DNA from: a virus
DNA: 25,828 nucleotides
Reading direction: 5' to 3' (one strand)
IMG/VR virus record: IMGVR_UViG_3300047457_000031
Location: 1-25,828 of that record
Made by a program: the position numbers and the translations under genes. Each line of letters starts with the position of its first letter. The stretch's first letter is position 1. Below are positions 13,158 through 21,900 of this stretch, piece after piece. The notes below the pieces were generated by a model. That model was not told the origin of the DNA. It did no database searches and saw only the letters and a program-made list of their open reading frames with translations.

Positions 13158-13426
13158 AGTGCTGTAAAGTTATCCTCCGTGACACCGACTCCGCCAGCAA
13201 TGAGTGCTGCCTTTGTTGTGTCATCTACTTCGTATGAGTAGCCACCACGATAGACGGCTGGATATGTATCCAAGTCGTCATCTACAGGATAGCGTATCTG
13301 TGCATATCCACCAGTAGGCTTTAGTACTATTGTAATACCTCTGTCAATTTTATAGAAGTAAAACAAACGGTGCTCACCAGCAGGCCCTTCCTCTACGGTT
13401 GGGGTTTTAAATAACCAGGTTGTCAT
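13154..13426 (-). CDS. Conserved protein directly behind the capsid gene (90 aa)
   Basis: I start at ATG 13424-13426 (MTTWLFKTPTVEEGPAGEHR) because AAAGGGA precedes it; the longer TTG start at 13468 would lie in a stem-loop and has no Shine-Dalgarno. Beta-rich pattern HRLFYFYKIDRGITIVL, GGYAQIRYPVDDDLDTYP, VYRGGYSYEVDDTTKAALI and GVGVTEDNFTAL. The same order of motifs is familiar from actinophage proteins encoded just behind the major capsid protein. Function unknown; neck, decoration or completion protein are possibilities. Confidence 0.8.
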   Translation of the reverse strand: MTTWLFKTPTVEEGPAGEHRLFYFYKIDRGITIVLKPTGGYAQIRYPVDDDLDTYPAVYRGGYSYEVDDTTKAALIAGGVGVTEDNFTAL

Positions 13427-13455
13427 AAGTCCCTTTCTAGTGAACTCACCCCGAA

Positions 13456-13477
13456 GGGTAGGTTTCAAGGCCTACCC
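13456..13477 (-). promoter_or_regulatory. Stem-loop between capsid gene and next gene
   Basis: GGGTAGG (13456-13462) and CCTACCC (13471-13477) form a perfect 7-bp stem with an 8-base loop, which two G-T pairs could extend. It lies in the 66-base gap behind the capsid stop. There is no U-run on either side, so it is not a classical terminator; partial termination, RNA processing or protection of the capsid mRNA 3' end are possible. Confidence 0.55.
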
Positions 13478-13492
13478 TGCAGAGTCAATCAA

Positions 13493-14695
13493 CTAGAGAG
13501 CAGCGATTGAGGAACCAGAGGTAATGCGATACAACGCTTCGTCGCGGTAGACTGCGAAGCCAAGTACGCCGTACCAGCCCATTGGGCGGAAGCGCATCAA
13601 CTTATCAGTTACATTACCGATAACGATGTGTGGTTCTTCAGCAACGGCTTCTGCCATAGCTTGAGCACCGCACACGATTGTGTCGAATACACGGGTTACT
13701 GGAGTTACAGTAACAGTTGTGGTTGCAGTAACTGCACCAGTGTTTGCTGTATCTACAGTGAAGGTTGTGGTTGAGCCAGAGGTGCTGATTGCAGTAATCT
13801 TTGCACCAGAAGCAATACCAGTTCCAGCAATCTTATCGCCAACTTCTGCACGGGTTGCGATAACAGCAGAAGAAGCAACACCGAAGGTGAAGCCTGCTGA
13901 TGTACCTGCAACGGTTACAGCGGTTGTAGCGAGTGCGGTCTGGTCTGCACCTGACTTAGCATTGTAAAGGCGTGAAGACTCTACGAAGAATGCGCCTTCG
14001 TATTCTCCGATTTCTCCTGCCCAAATCTTATCCACAGCTGGATTAGATTGTGCATGCACGAAGTTCCAGCCCATGTTTCCGGTTTCTGCACGAAGGTCGT
14101 GTGAAACTTCTGGGTGGATACCTGTCCAGTACAAGGAACCACGGCGAGCCTTGGCCTTGTTTGAACGGAGCTTAGCAACAGCCTTGCGGATGTCAGCTGA
14201 GTCAATTGTATCAGCAGCATCTACACCAGCAACAGAAGTTGCGTTACCTGCGTAGATGTTGTTGGAACCTGAGCGAAGAGTTGTCATAGCAACTGCATCG
14301 ATGGAGTCAGCGAGGTTGTAAGCAATGATGTTTGCAATCGCTGGGTCTACATCTGCAAGTGAGAACAACTCAAGTGCACGGGTTACGAGTACTGCATTTC
14401 CGTACTCATTGAGAGTAACGGTGACAGTTGTAGGTGTTGATAGAGAAACTGCATCTGGGTCAGTTGTCTCTGTTAGTGTTGAAGTTGCCTGGTCCAAATC
14501 GACATACTTCTGGAGTACGACGGTTTGTCCTGGGATTGCTTGGCGAGCAGGACGCTTATCTGCGACAGAACGAATTAGTGGTTCTGAACGGAGAGCGAAC
14601 TCGAGGAGGCGGTCATACGCCTTCTGTACGAGACCTGCGCCACCAACTGTACCGCCGAGCGAGGTGCTCGCGGTAGAGGTATATTGGTTTGACAT
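13493..14695 (-). CDS. Major capsid protein, N4-gp56-like (400 aa)
   Basis: Main shell protein of the head (HK97 fold in this family). The N-terminal part LVQKAYDRLLEFALRSEPLIR (22-42), AIPGQTVVLQKYVDLD, LNEYGNAVLVTRALELFSL, the helical part to LRSNKAKARRGSLYWTGIHP, GEIGEYEGAFFVESSRLY and the C-terminal VFDTIVCGAQAMAEAVAEEP and RPMGWYGVLGFAVYRDEALY follow the N4-gp56 family. Residues about 247-334 (KSGADQ to TPVT) are a Thr/Ala/Val-rich insertion not found in the minimal family plan; without it the protein would have about 312 residues. No N-terminal delta-type scaffold is evident; the scaffold is a separate upstream gene. AGGAG lies 10 bases before ATG. Confidence 0.88.
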   Translation of the reverse strand: MSNQYTSTASTSLGGTVGGAGLVQKAYDRLLEFALRSEPLIRSVADKRPARQAIPGQTVVLQKYVDLDQATSTLTETTDPDAVSLSTPTTVTVTLNEYGNAVLVTRALELFSLADVDPAIANIIAYNLADSIDAVAMTTLRSGSNNIYAGNATSVAGVDAADTIDSADIRKAVAKLRSNKAKARRGSLYWTGIHPEVSHDLRAETGNMGWNFVHAQSNPAVDKIWAGEIGEYEGAFFVESSRLYNAKSGADQTALATTAVTVAGTSAGFTFGVASSAVIATRAEVGDKIAGTGIASGAKITAISTSGSTTTFTVDTANTGAVTATTTVTVTPVTRVFDTIVCGAQAMAEAVAEEPHIVIGNVTDKLMRFRPMGWYGVLGFAVYRDEALYRITSGSSIAAL

Positions 14696-14701
14696 TAGTT
14701 T

Positions 14702-14716
14702 TAGTCTCCTAGACTA
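14702..14716 (-). promoter_or_regulatory. Capsid-gene ribosome binding site inside a small hairpin
   Basis: On the minus strand TAGTCT-AGG-AGACTA is a 6-bp stem with a 3-base loop; the Shine-Dalgarno AGGAG spans loop and 3' arm and lies 10 bases from the ATG of the capsid gene. The stem is weak, so it may only present the site or slightly tune translation. It lies in the 29-base gap behind the scaffold gene. Confidence 0.45.
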
Positions 14717-14724
14717 TGAACGGA

Positions 14725-15204
14725 TTATTGTTGTGATTGGAGAATTGATAGCAACTCTTCAGCAGAGTTTGCTTGATTTAAACGCTGGTCTAAATCTAAT
14801 CCTCTATCAGGTGTCACAGCACCTTGTGTCAAGACATCTTGCTGGCGTAGCCGTGCAAGGTCTTGCTGACTTACAGGTGTTTCTTCTTGCTGTACCTTGA
14901 TTCCGAACAAGTCTGCGTTATCATCGAGCCAGTGTGATACCGACTCCTCGTTAACATCATCCAAGTCTTTCAATACAAGGCGTGCAGCTTTTTCGTTGAC
15001 ACCCTTCTTTGCTAGGACTTCCTTGACGACTCGCTCACGCTGCACCTTGGATAGTGACTCAAGTTGCTCAGTAAGTTCCTTGATACGCTTCTCGTCAGCA
15101 CGCTTGGCTTTGCGTAACTTCTTTAACAAGTCACTGCCATCACCATTGTACTGCTCTTGTGTATCTAGGTCATCGTCTTCATCGTCCCAGTAGTTGTTGC
15201 TCAT
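14725..15204 (-). CDS. Scaffolding protein (159 aa)
   Basis: Probable internal scaffold for prohead assembly. Very acidic N-terminus (YWDDEDDDLDTQEQ, 5-18), then a helical, coiled-coil-like part LLKKLRKAKRADEKRIKELT and EQLESLSKVQRERVVKEVLA (25-65), a second helical part KAARLVLKDLDDVNEESVSH, and a Gln/Asp-rich flexible end with LLSILQSQQ. Size, charge, coiled coil and the position right before the capsid gene are those of phage scaffolds. The Shine-Dalgarno is weak (GGGTGGG). It opens a unit separated by a 117-base gap from the internal protein genes. If the protease at 24450-24995 acts in the head, this is its most likely substrate. Confidence 0.82.
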   Translation of the reverse strand: MSNNYWDDEDDDLDTQEQYNGDGSDLLKKLRKAKRADEKRIKELTEQLESLSKVQRERVVKEVLAKKGVNEKAARLVLKDLDDVNEESVSHWLDDNADLFGIKVQQEETPVSQQDLARLRQQDVLTQGAVTPDRGLDLDQRLNQANSAEELLSILQSQQ

Positions 15205-15248
15205 AGCAACCCACCCTTCTATTCGTTGTTAGTCGCAAGCCTCAGTTA

Positions 15249-15264
15249 CCATTCGGGGAAATGG
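15249..15264 (-). promoter_or_regulatory. Small hairpin in scaffold-capsid leader
   Basis: CCATT (15249-15253) and AATGG (15260-15264) are complementary around a 6-base loop. It lies between the larger hairpin at 15276-15307 and the scaffold start, in the only sizeable non-coding gap of the operon. No clear -10/-35 pair was found here. Confidence 0.35.
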
Positions 15265-15275
15265 GCTGGCTCTTG

Positions 15276-15307
15276 CTATCGGTCTGTTACACTGGCGGGG
15301 CCGATAG
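15276..15307 (-). promoter_or_regulatory. Hairpin in the 117-base leader before the scaffold gene
   Basis: CTATCGG at 15276-15282 and CCGATAG at 15301-15307 form a perfect 7-bp stem around an 18-base loop; further G-T and C-G pairs may lengthen it. It begins 14 bases past the stop of the 587-aa gene and is not followed by a U-run. It could be an attenuator or RNA-processing site that sets scaffold and capsid mRNA apart from the long upstream internal-protein genes. Confidence 0.5.
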
Positions 15308-15321
15308 GTCCGCTCAGGATT

Positions 15322-17085
15322 CTAGAATTGTCCTCTTTGTGGCTGGCCCAAGGAAACCCTTGATACACCAGACTGACCAGAGAACTCAGCAATTTCTCGC
15401 TGTGTTAGGCGCTGACGCTTGCGCTGTGCAGAAGCAAGCTGATTGAATACTTCTTGCTCGGCTTCACCGAGTCCGTATCCTTCAAGCGTTGTGCCATAGA
15501 TATCTGAAAGTTTTTCTGCTGTAGGTAGAATATCAGCAATTGTTGCGTATCCTCGTTGTGCTTCGGCCTGGGTAATACCCTGAGCTGCAAGCTGTTCAGC
15601 AACCGATACTCCAGCATTGATTCCTTGACGAGCTGCTGCTACTCCAATTTCAGAGGCAGCTACTTGACGCTCAATCTTCTGGAACTGTTGGTTCGGGTCA
15701 AGAACATAGGCAACCAAATCATTCTGACCAATGCCGTAATAGTTACGAAGCATGTTAGATACAGCAGGGTCAGCATTGCGGACTCGTTGTACTGCAGTCA
15801 CTACGCGGTTAGATAGTTCAGCAACAGATACATCGTTGGCTAGGAACTGTGACACATAGGCATCGTTATCAAACTGAGTAAGTCCGTAAGAGCGTAGAAC
15901 CTGACGATAGTTATCTTCTAGGTTCAGGTACTCTGACGGAGTAAGGGCTGTTAGTCCCTTAGCCCTACGAGCATCGTTGGCTTTGAAGCGCTCCTTGTAT
16001 AGAGGTTCTTCTTGTAGAGCCAACATAATGGTTGCTTCTGTAGCACCTTGGATAGCAAGCTTCTTAATTAGTGGAGCTAAGGCTCCTAGGTTGTAGCGAT
16101 TCAATCTGTCTACAACAATAGAGTAAGCATCTTGTTGGCTAGAAGTCATTGTTGTAACAACTGGAGTTGATGTTACTACAGGAGTACTAGTTACCACTGG
16201 AGTACTAGTTACTACTGGTGTAGATGTGACAGTAGTTGTGGCTGGAATAATTTTTGTAGTACCATCACTATAAGTAACAGTAGTACTGCCATCAGCATTT
16301 TTAACAGAACTTGTAACGGTAACTTTATTGCCATTAGGACTGGTTGTTACAGTGCCTACATCTGTCGAACCTGATGTATCTTTAAACCCTGAGTATGTAA
16401 ATTCAACACCATCTAAATTATAGCCAATAATATTTCCATATTCGTCTTTAGATAGCAAGGGTTGCGTAGTAAGAGTATTTGCACCTTCACTAGATGCCCC
16501 AAAATTTGCTTGAGTAGTTCCGCCAAAAACTCTAGAACCATATTTTTGCATATTTTCTTCGGTTAAAGGAGCACGATAGGCTCTCCATTCACCAGTAGAG
16601 CCACTACCTACCCAGGAGTAATAGATAATAAATCCATTATCTATCTTACCCTCAGGTCGCTGGGTAATATCATATTTATAAATAACTTCGTCAGCAGGAG
16701 CGCCTTCATAAGCAGGTGCTGTTGTTAACGAGCGTTCTGTTGCTTTATCTCTTTCTTCAATTTCTATCTTTAATCTATTTATATCAGTACGACTCATACC
16801 AGAAACATCTTGCCCAAGGTCAAGTGATATTTCAGCAGTCTCTAATTCTTTTTTAGCATCTACTACCGCAGCCTTTGCTTCAAGAACAGCAGTAACGCCC
16901 TTACCCTTAGCATCTTTTAATGCCTGTTCTGCGTCAGCAAGATTTTGTTCAGCGGTTGTTACTGCTTCTTCTAAAAGACTTACACTAGATGCGCTGTCGC
17001 CTATTAGCTTTGTAATTTCTTCTTGCGTAACATTATTATACGAACCATCACCGTCAATCAACATACCGCCATCAAATATAGCCAT
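15322..17085 (-). CDS. Internal virion / ejection-type protein with Thr-Pro-Val repeat (587 aa)
   Basis: Virion protein with three parts. Residues 30-125 are coiled coil (LLEEAVTTAEQNLADAEQAL and ELETAEISLDLG). Residues 125-280 are Gly/Thr/Ser-rich beta. Residues about 286-309 are four tandem copies of a 6-residue TSTPVV-type unit, a linker or stalk. The C-terminal 270 residues are helical with the pattern LQEEPLYKERFKANDARRAK, GLTALTPSEYLNLEDNYRQ and RQVAASEIGVAAARQGINAG, which I know from large-protein clusters of actinobacteriophages. It is the last of four genes linked by 1-base overlaps. A role inside the head or at DNA ejection fits; enzymatic motifs are not seen. The repeat-bearing middle seems inserted in front of the conserved part. 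Confidence 0.68.
   Translation of the reverse strand: MAIFDGGMLIDGDGSYNNVTQEEITKLIGDSASSVSLLEEAVTTAEQNLADAEQALKDAKGKGVTAVLEAKAAVVDAKKELETAEISLDLGQDVSGMSRTDINRLKIEIEERDKATERSLTTAPAYEGAPADEVIYKYDITQRPEGKIDNGFIIYYSWVGSGSTGEWRAYRAPLTEENMQKYGSRVFGGTTQANFGASSEGANTLTTQPLLSKDEYGNIIGYNLDGVEFTYSGFKDTSGSTDVGTVTTSPNGNKVTVTSSVKNADGSTTVTYSDGTTKIIPATTTVTSTPVVTSTPVVTSTPVVTSTPVVTTMTSSQQDAYSIVVDRLNRYNLGALAPLIKKLAIQGATEATIMLALQEEPLYKERFKANDARRAKGLTALTPSEYLNLEDNYRQVLRSYGLTQFDNDAYVSQFLANDVSVAELSNRVVTAVQRVRNADPAVSNMLRNYYGIGQNDLVAYVLDPNQQFQKIERQVAASEIGVAAARQGINAGVSVAEQLAAQGITQAEAQRGYATIADILPTAEKLSDIYGTTLEGYGLGEAEQEVFNQLASAQRKRQRLTQREIAEFSGQSGVSRVSLGQPQRGQF
16160..16231 (-). repeat. Four tandem 18-base repeats in the 587-aa protein gene
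   Basis: Four consecutive 18-base units (16160, 16178, 16196 and 16214), each coding for a permutation of VTSTPV. Units 2 and 3 differ by only a few bases (both hold GGAGTACTAGTTAC); units 1 and 4 are more diverged. Such units can expand or contract; the encoded Pro/Thr-rich peptide would be an extended linker. Confidence 0.8.
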
Positions 17086-18023
17086 TACATCAACCCCATA
17101 TCTTGTAGAGCCTTAACGGTTAGTCCATCTAGGTATGCCGTACCCTCTGGAGTATTAGCGAAAGCATCAAAGTATTTAGTTCTAGTTCCAACCTGAACTT
17201 CTTCTAAAGACGGAACTACATATTGACCAGTCTTAGGGTCGCGGTATCCTAGCCATGGTGCAACAGATGGGTCATCCCATCTTAGTGAATTAGGGTCAAC
17301 ACCTGTATTCTTTGCAACTAGTGACTTAATCCACCCAGCCTGAATATCTAAAGACTTGCCAGCCTGGAATCCTGCAGCAAAAGCAGGGAAAGCACTGATT
17401 GCTTTAGTCTTAATATCTTCTTGGATATCAGCAGCTGTTGTCTCGCCAAGGAAAAGTCTCTGGCTCTGTCCATCCCAGTACTTGTTATCAAGTAATTGAG
17501 ATACACCATAAGAATCTGCAAATGCCTTTAGGTCATTGATGCTGGTTACTCCAGCTCCGCCGACCTTCTTGAAGTTAATCGCACTGGCAACCAACTTATC
17601 TAGGATATTGTTATCTCTAGCGGTGTTACTAAATCCTAGGCTGTAAGCATCTTCAACTTGCTTCTGTATTGTAGCATTCCAAGCGCTAGGGCCAAGTGCA
17701 GCAATGATGCGTTGCTTTTGTTCTTCTACATACTTGTCTTTATCTTGCTTCCATACGCCAGGTTGTTCTTTTTCAGAAATAGCACGCTGGCGAGCTGTCG
17801 AATTATAGTCCTGATAGAATTTGCTAGCCTTTACGAAAGCAATAAACTTAGCTTTATTTTTAGCTACATAAGCTTCATATGCCAGTTTTAGATTATCGTC
17901 AATTCCCTTGAGTGCTAATACAATAGCAATCAAGTCTGCCATTTCGGCAGTATCAGCAGTTAATCCCTCTGGCACAGCAGCAGAGGCAGCAGCAATTCCC
18001 TCAAGTGTGGTTGTATCTACCAT
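17085..18023 (-). CDS. Helical internal virion protein candidate (312 aa)
   Basis: Mostly helical soluble protein. N-terminal Ala-rich part (residues 1-40), then KAKFIAFVKASKFYQDYNST and ARQRAISEKEQPGVWKQDKD, KYVEEQKQRIIAALGPSAWN, QVEDAYSLGFSNTARDNNIL, and a C-terminal part with DDPSVAPWLGYRDPKTGQYV and VGTRTKYFDAFANTPEGTAY. The 'FY..Y..TARQRAI.EKEQPGVW' block resembles a conserved block of the large-protein cluster in actinophages. TAATG overlaps on both sides tie it to the 321- and 587-aa proteins, so they are probably made in matching amounts and belong to one assembly. No catalytic motif recognised; the precise function is unknown. Confidence 0.65.
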   Translation of the reverse strand: MVDTTTLEGIAAASAAVPEGLTADTAEMADLIAIVLALKGIDDNLKLAYEAYVAKNKAKFIAFVKASKFYQDYNSTARQRAISEKEQPGVWKQDKDKYVEEQKQRIIAALGPSAWNATIQKQVEDAYSLGFSNTARDNNILDKLVASAINFKKVGGAGVTSINDLKAFADSYGVSQLLDNKYWDGQSQRLFLGETTAADIQEDIKTKAISAFPAFAAGFQAGKSLDIQAGWIKSLVAKNTGVDPNSLRWDDPSVAPWLGYRDPKTGQYVVPSLEEVQVGTRTKYFDAFANTPEGTAYLDGLTVKALQDMGLM

Positions 18024-18988
18024 TACATACCTCCTGAGAGTAACTTCTTAAGTTCATCTACAAAGTTTATACCTTCAGCAAGCTGATACTGTTCTGGGCG
18101 TTCAGCCTTTAGTCTTTCTGCCAATGCCAACTCTTCTTCTCCTTGACGGAATGCTGACTTGGTTTCAGTCACATTCTCAAGCTTTCCAGTCTTAGGGTTA
18201 CGAACCTTCTTAGTTGTGGTAACAGTGCCTTGCTTTAACTTCTTTTCCCAAGGAGCAATGATTTTATTTAGCTCCTCTTCGGTTAATTCAAACATACCTT
18301 TAGCTGCTACAGCTTGAGCAACTTGAACTAATGCGCCCCTATCAACCTGTCCAATTCTACGGTCAGGTAGGTTAGGTTCTTCTCCAGCTCCAGGAAGTTC
18401 CTGTTCCTTTAACTTGCTAAGTAAAGTCTTCAAATCAGTTACAGGAAAATACTGTGGAAATACTGTACTTAGTACCTGATTAACTTCTTCTTTGTTCTTT
18501 AGATTGTACCCAAGACGCTTTAGTGTAGCCTGTAGTTGAATGTAATCTTGAGTTGTTAGTCCTCGCAAGAATGTAGGCATGTCTAACCCAGTTTTGCCAC
18601 CAGTTGGGAAAAATAATCCAACACCAGCGGTGCCTGTTGCAGCAATTCTTCCCTGGATTCTTTCATTGTATGTCATACCACCAGGAGGTGTCTGTGCTAC
18701 AGTTGCTGTAGGTGCTGGGGTTGCAAGGACATCTGGACGCTTCTTTACGCCGCTAGGTGGGATAGGTGCTGATGTAGCACCAGGTCCAACTCTAGGAGTT
18801 TCCGTATTGGTAGCACCAACTGTAGATGAAGCCATGCTTGGTGGATTCTCTTTAGCAAAAGAAATCTTAGCTTGGTCATATGCTAATGTTCTTAAAGCAT
18901 CATCTTTATAGGAGGAGTATCTAAAGTCCTTCTTGAACTGATTATAGTGATAGTCTGCCCACTGCTTTAGGGTTTTCTTTTTAGCCAC
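18023..18988 (-). CDS. Internal virion protein candidate with Pro/Thr-rich linker (321 aa)
   Basis: GTG start at 18986-18988 overlapping the upstream TAG by one base. A basic helical N-terminus (KKKTLKQWADYHYNQFKKDF) leads into a Pro/Ala/Thr-rich disordered stretch (about 50-110), then a helical middle (FLRGLTTQDYIQLQATLKRL followed by GYNLKNKEEVNQVLSTVFPQ) and a charged helical end with EELNKIIAPWEKKLKQG and INFVDELKKLLSGGM. The LKRLGY-type helix recalls peptidoglycan-binding-like folds but is too short to call. By context it belongs to the ejection protein block. Function not recognised. Confidence 0.62.
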   Translation of the reverse strand: MAKKKTLKQWADYHYNQFKKDFRYSSYKDDALRTLAYDQAKISFAKENPPSMASSTVGATNTETPRVGPGATSAPIPPSGVKKRPDVLATPAPTATVAQTPPGGMTYNERIQGRIAATGTAGVGLFFPTGGKTGLDMPTFLRGLTTQDYIQLQATLKRLGYNLKNKEEVNQVLSTVFPQYFPVTDLKTLLSKLKEQELPGAGEEPNLPDRRIGQVDRGALVQVAQAVAAKGMFELTEEELNKIIAPWEKKLKQGTVTTTKKVRNPKTGKLENVTETKSAFRQGEEELALAERLKAERPEQYQLAEGINFVDELKKLLSGGM

Positions 18989-21900
18989 TACTTGCCTCCA
19001 ACATGGTCAAATTTATCATTTCTGAAATATCTTTCGTAGAACAATCCAAAGTCAGGGCTCTGACGCTTTAGGTTGTCGACGAACTGCTCAACATCCTCGC
19101 GGAGATATGCCGCTCTGTTGGAATCTATAGTTGTGCCTAGCATGTTTAGCTCATCATAGATGTCGTATCTGAAGTTTAAATACTGAACTACAGCAAACCA
19201 GCGTGGGTTCTGCGATAGGTCATTCCACATCTTATCATCATTGATAGCATATGTGAGAGCATCTACTAGACGATTAGAGCGAGCAGCGCCAGCTCCACTA
19301 TATCCATTTGCATACTCTTCATACCAAAGCGGATTCTTTACCTTCTGCTCTTCAAGATACTGTTGCTTGTAGTAATCAACAACGGTTGCGCCGAATCCAC
19401 GGTTAGGATTATATGGTTGCTGTGGGTCAGTTGCTACCTGCTGCTTGACTGATTCTAGGAATCTATTCCAGTCTTGCCAGCCACGGTTTACAACGGAGGA
19501 CTTAGCACCCTCTAGTGGCTCACCATATTCCTTGAACTTCTTGTTTAGGTATGGTATCTTTGATGACTCTAACCAGGCTTGCGCCTTAGATGAGAACGAG
19601 TAGCTATCATCATTAAAGATTGCTCCAAGCACACCAATGTTATCTTCACCTAGGATGGCTACCAAATCCTTTACCATCTCTGGGTTACGCTTTACCAATG
19701 AAACAGCTGTATCATCAGAGCGTAATCCAGCAAGAGAGTTAGATAGGCTATCTGCTAGGAAGAACAAATCTGGGTTCATATAGATGAAGTCTTCTTCACC
19801 ATTGATTGGGTCAGCTTCTCGCATCTTAGCTAGTTCATCAGCATATGGTTGTAGCGCTGTAACATAGCGTGGCTGAGCAGGAAGTGTGAATGCTGACAAA
19901 GCACGAACTGTAGCTAGTAGCGTAGAACGCTCTTCTGATTGAGTAACCATCTGGCGCAACTCTAGTGCGCTAGGGTTTCTATGGTTCTCATTATAGAAGT
20001 CAGCTAGAGCTTGCTTCATGAACATATTAACATCTTTATTAAACTGCGAAGGTCCGCCACCTGCACCAATGCCAGCTGCGATTACCTGAGCTGTACGGCG
20101 AATGGTGTTAGGAAGTAACGCATTTAAAGAACTAGAGCTAGCTCCAAATGGTAGAATCCAGTTTGTAATCTTATCTTCTAGGGCAGATTCTCCACCGGAA
20201 CGCTTAACATATTCGTTCCATGATGCTGATAGAATTGGACCTGCACCGATTAATGTAGAACCTGTCGGGTTGAATGGGTTGAACCAGTCAACTGGAAGTC
20301 GTCCAGTTAGCCCAAGGATAGGTAGTTCAACTTCTACATACTCTGTACCGAATGGGTCTTCCTCTACCTGGAGTACTCTTTCTGGCAACTCCTTGATAGC
20401 AGCAGCCTTGAGTATGAAATCTGGGTTATCTAGTGTGATACGACCATAGGCACGGAACTGTTCAACAATAGCAGGGAAGAATGCGATAGCATAGTTGATA
20501 AGCCCGCTATAGTTCATGTCTCTATGGAATGAGTTTAGCTTATTCCGATATTCAGTAATAGCAAAGTTACGGGCTATACGCTCAAACTTCTGCTTATCAT
20601 CTAGGGTAAGTCTCTTGCCCTGGATGTTTGCTAAGTGAACTAGGTTCTGTAGCTTATGCTGATACTTGAATGCAAAGTATGGGGCATACATTAACTTGGT
20701 TGTAGGGGCTGTAGATAGCCATGTTACAGTCTCATCTAGTACTGCTTTACCTTTACGGTACGCATTACTCCTGCCAAGCATGTCATCTGAAAGGTCTGTC
20801 AGCACTACAGGACGCTGATTGATATCTGGATAGAGTCTACGCAATGAGTCAATTGTAACATCATTAGCAAGTATTAAATCATGTAGTTGCTTATTAGGGG
20901 CAAATTGCTTTATAACTTCAGCCACACGGGTGTAGACAATGTTTGTGTCGGATGGGCGAAGACCCATACGAGCCATATACTCCTGTCCCTCAGTTGTATT
21001 ACGGAGGAACTGACGGATATCTTTCTTTGTTTTGCCCTGCATAAGCAGTCTAGCTACCGCATCATTGCCGACCTGGTCCTTTAGTATAAGCATCCAGGAG
21101 GTTAAATGTAGTTGTTCATTCTCTGTTGGGGTAATCGAACGGCTACCTGTGCGGCTAGCTCGTATATTTCCCGTCTCAATTTCGCGGATACTTGCTACTG
21201 CTCGACGCATATCATCGCGCATGCGTAGCTGCTGCATGCTGATATCACCAAATCTACCAGAACTAGCGGCAGGGAAATCGTAGCCCTGAACCATAATCTT
21301 GTCCTTAGACACACGCTTTACTGGTGGTGTCTTTGATATGATAGCGTTCTCTTGTGCACGCAGTGCGGCAACAGTAGCCTTCATGTCATTAAGGTTCTTG
21401 ACATGCTTCTGAAAGTTAGTTGGTATACTAGAAAGTGGCTGGGTTAAATCTACCTTAGCCTCATCAAGGGCTTTTTCTAGGGCGATAATATAAGCATCTC
21501 GACCTGCTATATCCTCACGGATATTGCTTAGATTCTTCTTAGGGTCAATCTGACCAACAGCGCTCTTGATTTTAGTTGGCGTATTGGAAAAGTTTGTTAT
21601 AGAATATAAAGCATCTGTGCTAAGAATCTTTAGCGCTGGGAATAGCGCACCATCTCCAAGCATACGGATAGCAGAGTCACGGATGATGTTTAATGGGTAA
21701 CCACCACGGGCTAGGGTAAACCCTCTCCATAGCGAAAGGAACTCATCTGCAAGGAATTTGCTTCCTATTGCAGCCTTTACTGGGAATGAAGCTTCTTTGC
21801 CATACTTCTTTGAATAGTCCTTGAAGGCTTTATCCCACATCTTTGGGTCAGGTAGGTAAGCACCATTAGCTAGCTGGCTGATAAGTTGTGGGTCTTTAAT

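Noticed and set aside
13427-13468. Longer TTG start for the gene behind the capsid protein
   Set aside because: The TTG lies in the loop of a stem-loop and lacks a Shine-Dalgarno; the ATG at 13424-13426 has AAAGGGA at a proper distance.
14325-14900. Plus-strand open frame of 191 codons across capsid and scaffold genes
   Set aside because: It is antisense to two well-supported structural genes, has no family pattern and spans their gap.
15205-15321. Sigma70 promoter in the scaffold leader
   Set aside because: No pair of hexamers with acceptable spacing could be found; only hairpins are supported.
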